Below are positions 61,124 to 64,000 of a stretch of DNA of 64,000 bases, in pieces; the first letter of the stretch is position 1, and every line of letters begins with the position of its first letter. Where the stretch lies: contig NZ_BCMG01000003.1 in the NCBI RefSeq assembly GCF_002217945.1, positions 186,001 through 250,000 on the forward strand, in the 5' to 3' direction. Origin of the DNA: Secundilactobacillus silagei JCM 19001 (GTDB lineage Bacteria; Bacillota; Bacilli; Lactobacillales; Lactobacillaceae). A program made the position numbers and the translations under genes. The notes under the pieces are model-generated. The model worked only from the letters and a program-made list of their open reading frames with translations. It was not told where the DNA came from and made no database searches.

Positions 61124-61148
61124 TTTTTCAACCCCTTAATTTTTCGTC

Positions 61149-61200
61149 TACATTTGTAAACCTTGTCTATATCATAAAGGCTATGTTTACAGTTGTCAAC
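61149..61200 (-). promoter_or_regulatory. CopY-type promoter with two cop boxes
   Basis: Perfect KACANNTGTA boxes: TACATTTGTA (61149-61158) and, on the minus strand, GACAACTGTA (61197-61188). Between and overlapping them the minus strand has TTGACA-N17-TATGAT. One box overlaps the -35, the other follows the -10, the usual CopY layout. The copY gene is not in the window. Confidence 0.85.
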
Positions 61201-61249
61201 CAAAAAAATAGGGCAACCCGCATCGTGCAGATTGTCCTTCTTAATCAGA

Positions 61250-61588
61250 CTAATAACGTTCAGTAACGTGGGCCTTTACCTGATCAACAATTGTCATAAT
61301 ATGGCGGTCGGATAGCTCATAATGAATGTTTTTACCGTTGCGGGTCCCCTTTACGAGGTTTTGCTGTTTCAATAAACTAAGCTGGTGAGAGACCGTCGAT
61401 TGGTTCAAATCTAAAACCTGCGTAATTTCAGTCACGCTTAACGTTGATTCTGCTAAGGCTAAAATAATCCGGACCCGGGTCACATCACCTAACGTTTTGA
61501 ACAGTGCCACCACGTTTTCTAACTCTGATGACACAATTAAATGGTCTTTGAGATGACTAACAACCTCTAAATGTTTGGGATCTTCCAT
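61250..61588 (-). CDS. ArsR/SmtB-family metal-responsive repressor
   Basis: 112 residues from ATG 61588; the ATG at 61606 overlaps its own GGAGG site, so it is rejected, although the spacing of 11 is long. The winged helix is ALFKTLGDVTRVRIILALAESTLSVTEITQVLDLNQSTVSHQLSLLKQQNLV. The C-terminal helix carries D94-x-H96-(10)-H107-x2-E110, the alpha-5 zinc-site spacing of CzrA. No Cys is present, so it is not an alpha-3N CadC/ArsR cysteine sensor. It is divergent from the CadA-like pump gene, whose promoter holds a matching operator, so the pump is its target. It is not driven by the cop boxes. Confidence 0.92.
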   Translation of the reverse strand: MEDPKHLEVVSHLKDHLIVSSELENVVALFKTLGDVTRVRIILALAESTLSVTEITQVLDLNQSTVSHQLSLLKQQNLVKGTRNGKNIHYELSDRHIMTIVDQVKAHVTERY

Positions 61589-61691
61589 TTTTTCAACTGC
61601 CTCCATAAATGTTTTTTCCGGTATTGGTGAGCTCTAGAAAGCAAGGATGCGTTTGCATTTTAAAGAGGGGACAGTTACAATACATATTGAG

Positions 61692-61711
61692 ATATGAACA
61701 TATGTTAATAT
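61692..61711 (+). promoter_or_regulatory. ArsR/SmtB operator over the cadA promoter
   Basis: ATATGAACATATGTTAATAT, an inverted repeat with one mismatch close to the SmtB/CzrA site pattern TGAAyA...TrTTCA. It overlaps TTGAGA and TATGTA, the likely -35 and -10, 20 bases before the start codon. Confidence 0.8.
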
Positions 61712-61727
61712 GTATTGAGGTGATACA

Positions 61728-63617
61728 ATGAAAGCAGCAACTGTTCCTTCTCACACACGTAAAACGCTGCGTGGTTTCCTGAATCATAAGCGCGACCTGT
61801 TAATGATCGCCAGTTCAACCATTATATTATTAATTGCGGTGGGTTTACCAGTCTCGCCACCAAAAATGATGCTCTATTTAGCTTCCTATGCCATTATTGG
61901 CTACCGCGTTATCTGGGCATCGGTTAAAAACATCATTCATGGTGATTTTTTTGACGAGAATTTTTTGATGACTGTCGCTACGGTTGGCGCCATTGCTTTA
62001 GGTGACTATCCTGAGGCTATCGCAGTTATGCTATTTTATCAAATCGGTGAGTTGTTTGAGGCCATCGCGGTTCAACAGTCTAAGCAGTCAATTTCTTCAC
62101 TGCTGAAGCTTAAAGCAACCACCGCCACGCTTTTAACCAACACCGGTGAACGAACCGTTAAACCTGAACAGGTCATTCCCGGTCAGATCATCCGGGTCAA
62201 CCCGGGTGAAAAGGTGGCTTTAGATGGCGAACTAGTCCGTGGCACTACTAGCCTGGATACTTCTGCGCTAACCGGTGAATCCTTGCCCCGTGACGTGCAG
62301 GGCGGTGAAACCGTTTTGAGCGGTGCGATTAACCTTACCGGCGTGATCGATGTCCAGGTCACCAAGCGTTATCAGGAATCAACGATTGCGCGTATCTTGG
62401 ATCTTGTTTCAAACGCCACTCAAAAGAAAACCACGACGGAAAAATTCATCACGCGGTTTGCTAAAATCTATACGCCGATCGTGGTGGGCTTAGCAGTCCT
62501 ATTAGCAATCTTTCCGCCATTGCTTCAAATCGGCTCATGGGCGACTTGGATCAATCGGGCGCTCGTCTTTCTGGTCATCAGCTGCCCCTGCGCACTAGTA
62601 ATTTCCGTTCCACTAAGTTTCTTTGGCGGAATCGGCGCAGCTTCACGGCACGGTATCCTAGTTAAGGGCAGTAATTTTCTCGAAGTTCTGACACGGGTAA
62701 ACACGATTGCGTTTGATAAAACGGGGACTTTGACGCAAGGAAAATTTGCAGTGAGTGAAATTAAGCCAGTTGCACCGCTAACGAATGATCACTTACTGGG
62801 GATTGCTGCCGCGGCCGAACAGCACTCTAACCACCCCATTGCCCTGTCGATTTTAGCAGCCTACAAGGGTGATCTGAGCCAGTTCAATAGCCACGATATC
62901 AAAGAAACAGCCGGTCATGGCATTCACGCCATCATTGACGATCACGATGTTGTGATTGGTAACGCTAAGGCAATGGCGAAAACGCAAATTTCGATGCCAG
63001 CTGATCAAACGGATTGCACGACCGTTTACGTTGCTATTGATCATCAATTTGCTGGCAGTATCAAAGTTGCTGATCAACCGAAGCTAGATGCTGCAACCGC
63101 CATTGCTTCACTTAAGCACCATGGTGTTGATCATACCGTACTATTGACGGGTGATAATCAGGGTGTTGCTAATCATATTGGCCAACAGTTGTCCTTGGAT
63201 CACGTCATCTCCGGGCTGTTACCCGCTCAAAAAGTCACTGAAATTGAAAAACTCAATCAAGCTGCTCACGCGACTAACCATCAAGTTGGCTTCGTTGGTG
63301 ACGGCATCAATGATACACCGGTTTTAGCCCGTGCTGACGTGGGTATTGCCATGGGTGGCTTGGGTGCTGACGCAGCGATTGAAGCTGCTGATATCGTGAT
63401 TATGGATGATAAGCCGTCAAAAGTAGCGACCATCATTCAAATTGCTAAAGCCACCAAGCGAATCGTCTGGGAAAACATTACGTTTGCACTGACGATCAAA
63501 ATCATTTTCCTCCTGCTTGGCGCTTTCGGCCTCATTGGCATGTGGGAAGCCGTTTTTGCTGATGTGGGTGTGACCATCATTGCAATTCTTAATGCGCTGC
63601 GCCTTCAACGCGACTAA
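61728..63617 (+). CDS. Zn2+/Cd2+/Pb2+-exporting P1B-2 ATPase (CadA/ZntA-like)
   Basis: 629 residues. TGESLPRDV, ISCPCALVISVPLSFFGG (CPC at 286-288), IAFDKTGTLTQGK (Asp 330), HSNHPIAL, LLTGDNQGV and GDGINDTPVL. The last helix has DVGVTIIAILNALRL, whose conserved Asp marks the Zn/Cd/Pb subgroup. The N-terminal metal-binding domain is absent. The ATG sits behind GAGGTG, right after the ArsR operator. It is divergent from the arsR gene. A terminator follows. Confidence 0.95.
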   Translation: MKAATVPSHTRKTLRGFLNHKRDLLMIASSTIILLIAVGLPVSPPKMMLYLASYAIIGYRVIWASVKNIIHGDFFDENFLMTVATVGAIALGDYPEAIAVMLFYQIGELFEAIAVQQSKQSISSLLKLKATTATLLTNTGERTVKPEQVIPGQIIRVNPGEKVALDGELVRGTTSLDTSALTGESLPRDVQGGETVLSGAINLTGVIDVQVTKRYQESTIARILDLVSNATQKKTTTEKFITRFAKIYTPIVVGLAVLLAIFPPLLQIGSWATWINRALVFLVISCPCALVISVPLSFFGGIGAASRHGILVKGSNFLEVLTRVNTIAFDKTGTLTQGKFAVSEIKPVAPLTNDHLLGIAAAAEQHSNHPIALSILAAYKGDLSQFNSHDIKETAGHGIHAIIDDHDVVIGNAKAMAKTQISMPADQTDCTTVYVAIDHQFAGSIKVADQPKLDAATAIASLKHHGVDHTVLLTGDNQGVANHIGQQLSLDHVISGLLPAQKVTEIEKLNQAAHATNHQVGFVGDGINDTPVLARADVGIAMGGLGADAAIEAADIVIMDDKPSKVATIIQIAKATKRIVWENITFALTIKIIFLLLGAFGLIGMWEAVFADVGVTIIAILNALRLQRD

Positions 63618-63620
63618 TAA

Positions 63621-63676
63621 AACAGCCTTGAATCAAACTCGATAATGGTTATCGGTCTTGATTCAAGGCTGTTTTT
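63621..63676. terminator. Bidirectional terminator
   Basis: AACAGCCTTGAATCAA / TTGATTCAAGGCTGTT with an inner CGATAA/TTATCG. Confidence 0.9.
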
Positions 63677-63680
63677 CCAT

Positions 63681-64000
63681 TTAAAAGATCAGACAAACAC
63701 CGTTGATCAGCAATAAGATGCCATAACCCATGACAACAAATCCTGAAATAATATTGACCCAGATCAAGACGCGTTTCGGTAAGCGATTCTTTAAAATACC
63801 TACGATCATAGTGATAGTGAAAAACCAAATGGCAGTGGCTAAAACGATTCCGCCTAAAAATGGCAATACCTGGTTAGCGGTTAACGTTCCCCGTAAGGCA
63901 CCCATGGTCACACTCGTATCGATAATCGCTTGCGGATTAGCAAAAGCAACGATCCAGGCACCACCAAACGCCTCTTTCAATGGCATTTGTGAGTTGTTAT
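63681..64000 (-). CDS. LysE/RhtB-type amino-acid exporter, C-terminal half (cut by right edge)
   Basis: The frame stays open to the right edge, so the ATG at 63986 is internal. About 106 residues are visible out of the usual 200. AFGGAWIVAFANPQAIIDTSVTMGA is the conserved middle of LysE-family exporters (typically LxxNPKAxLxF), followed by three hydrophobic helices. The substrate may be lysine, arginine or another amino acid. Confidence 0.8.
   Translation of the reverse strand, partial: NNSQMPLKEAFGGAWIVAFANPQAIIDTSVTMGALRGTLTANQVLPFLGGIVLATAIWFFTITMIVGILKNRLPKRVLIWVNIISGFVVMGYGILLLINGVCLIF

Noticed and set aside
1-64000. CRISPR arrays, rRNA, tRNA, transposons and prophage
   Set aside because: No regularly spaced repeats, tRNA-like cloverleaf, rRNA stretches, transposase or phage genes were found by reading.

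Overview
The window looks like chromosomal DNA of a lactic acid bacterium (family Lactobacillaceae, probably one of the heterofermentative genera split from Lactobacillus; genus not provable here). Supporting this are strong Shine-Dalgarno sites, T-box and FMN riboswitch leaders, cre-like CcpA sites, a B. subtilis-type parS site, and typical proteins (C69 dipeptidase PepD, BrnQ, RelQ, Nramp MntH, a zinc-free S14 paralogue). I see no rRNA, tRNA, CRISPR array, transposase or phage gene. One perfect parS palindrome and two single-mismatch copies suggest an origin-proximal position.

Layout. 1-4.9 kb: tail of a LysR regulator, a membrane protein with an AbrB-like N-terminus, then a P-type ATPase, a CopZ-like metallochaperone and a Dps-like protein driven by two near-identical promoter modules with an FNR/CRP-type dyad at -41.5. 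5-8.5 kb: a structured leader, a tiny ORF and a 111-nt hairpin before an MFS exporter; a T-box-controlled amino-acid permease. 8.6-12.9 kb: a MerR/SDR divergent pair and T-box-controlled BrnQ. 13-17.4 kb: leuABCD behind a leucine-codon leader peptide and terminator/antiterminator. 17.7-18.3 kb: a MazE/AbrB-Doc toxin-antitoxin pair whose toxin lacks the Fic catalytic motif.

18.3-28.7 kb is the most interesting block, all on the minus strand: LysR regulator, DASS dicarboxylate transporter, larE-larC-larB-larA (nickel-pincer cofactor synthesis plus a LarA-family racemase), a soluble fumarate reductase flavoprotein and class II fumarase. The transporter and fumarase promoters share three conserved blocks. 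My reading is an import-racemise-dehydrate-reduce route from D- or DL-malate (or a related hydroxy-acid) to succinate, rather than a simple lactate racemase. 28.7-42.2 kb: a lipoprotein, ApbE with a 370-nt regulated leader, a CytX-like permease, Zur-boxed rpsN, a PP2C-like phosphatase, Cfa, a P2-type ATPase and a LysR/SDR/cupin/CMD cluster with a broken SDR.

42.3-64 kb: RelQ, a perfect parS, the riboflavin operon ribDE(BA)H with its FMN riboswitch, a P1B ATPase with an altered HP motif, UspA-MntH divergent from a P2-type ATPase that has a leader peptide, two inverted copies of a covarying hairpin repeat, YitT, PepD and NhaC. The block ends with a metal-efflux region: CopA and a membrane cupredoxin behind two cop boxes, ArsR, and a divergent Zn/Cd/Pb ATPase. 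The right edge cuts a LysE-type exporter. Six P-type ATPases in 64 kb make metal homeostasis the dominant theme.
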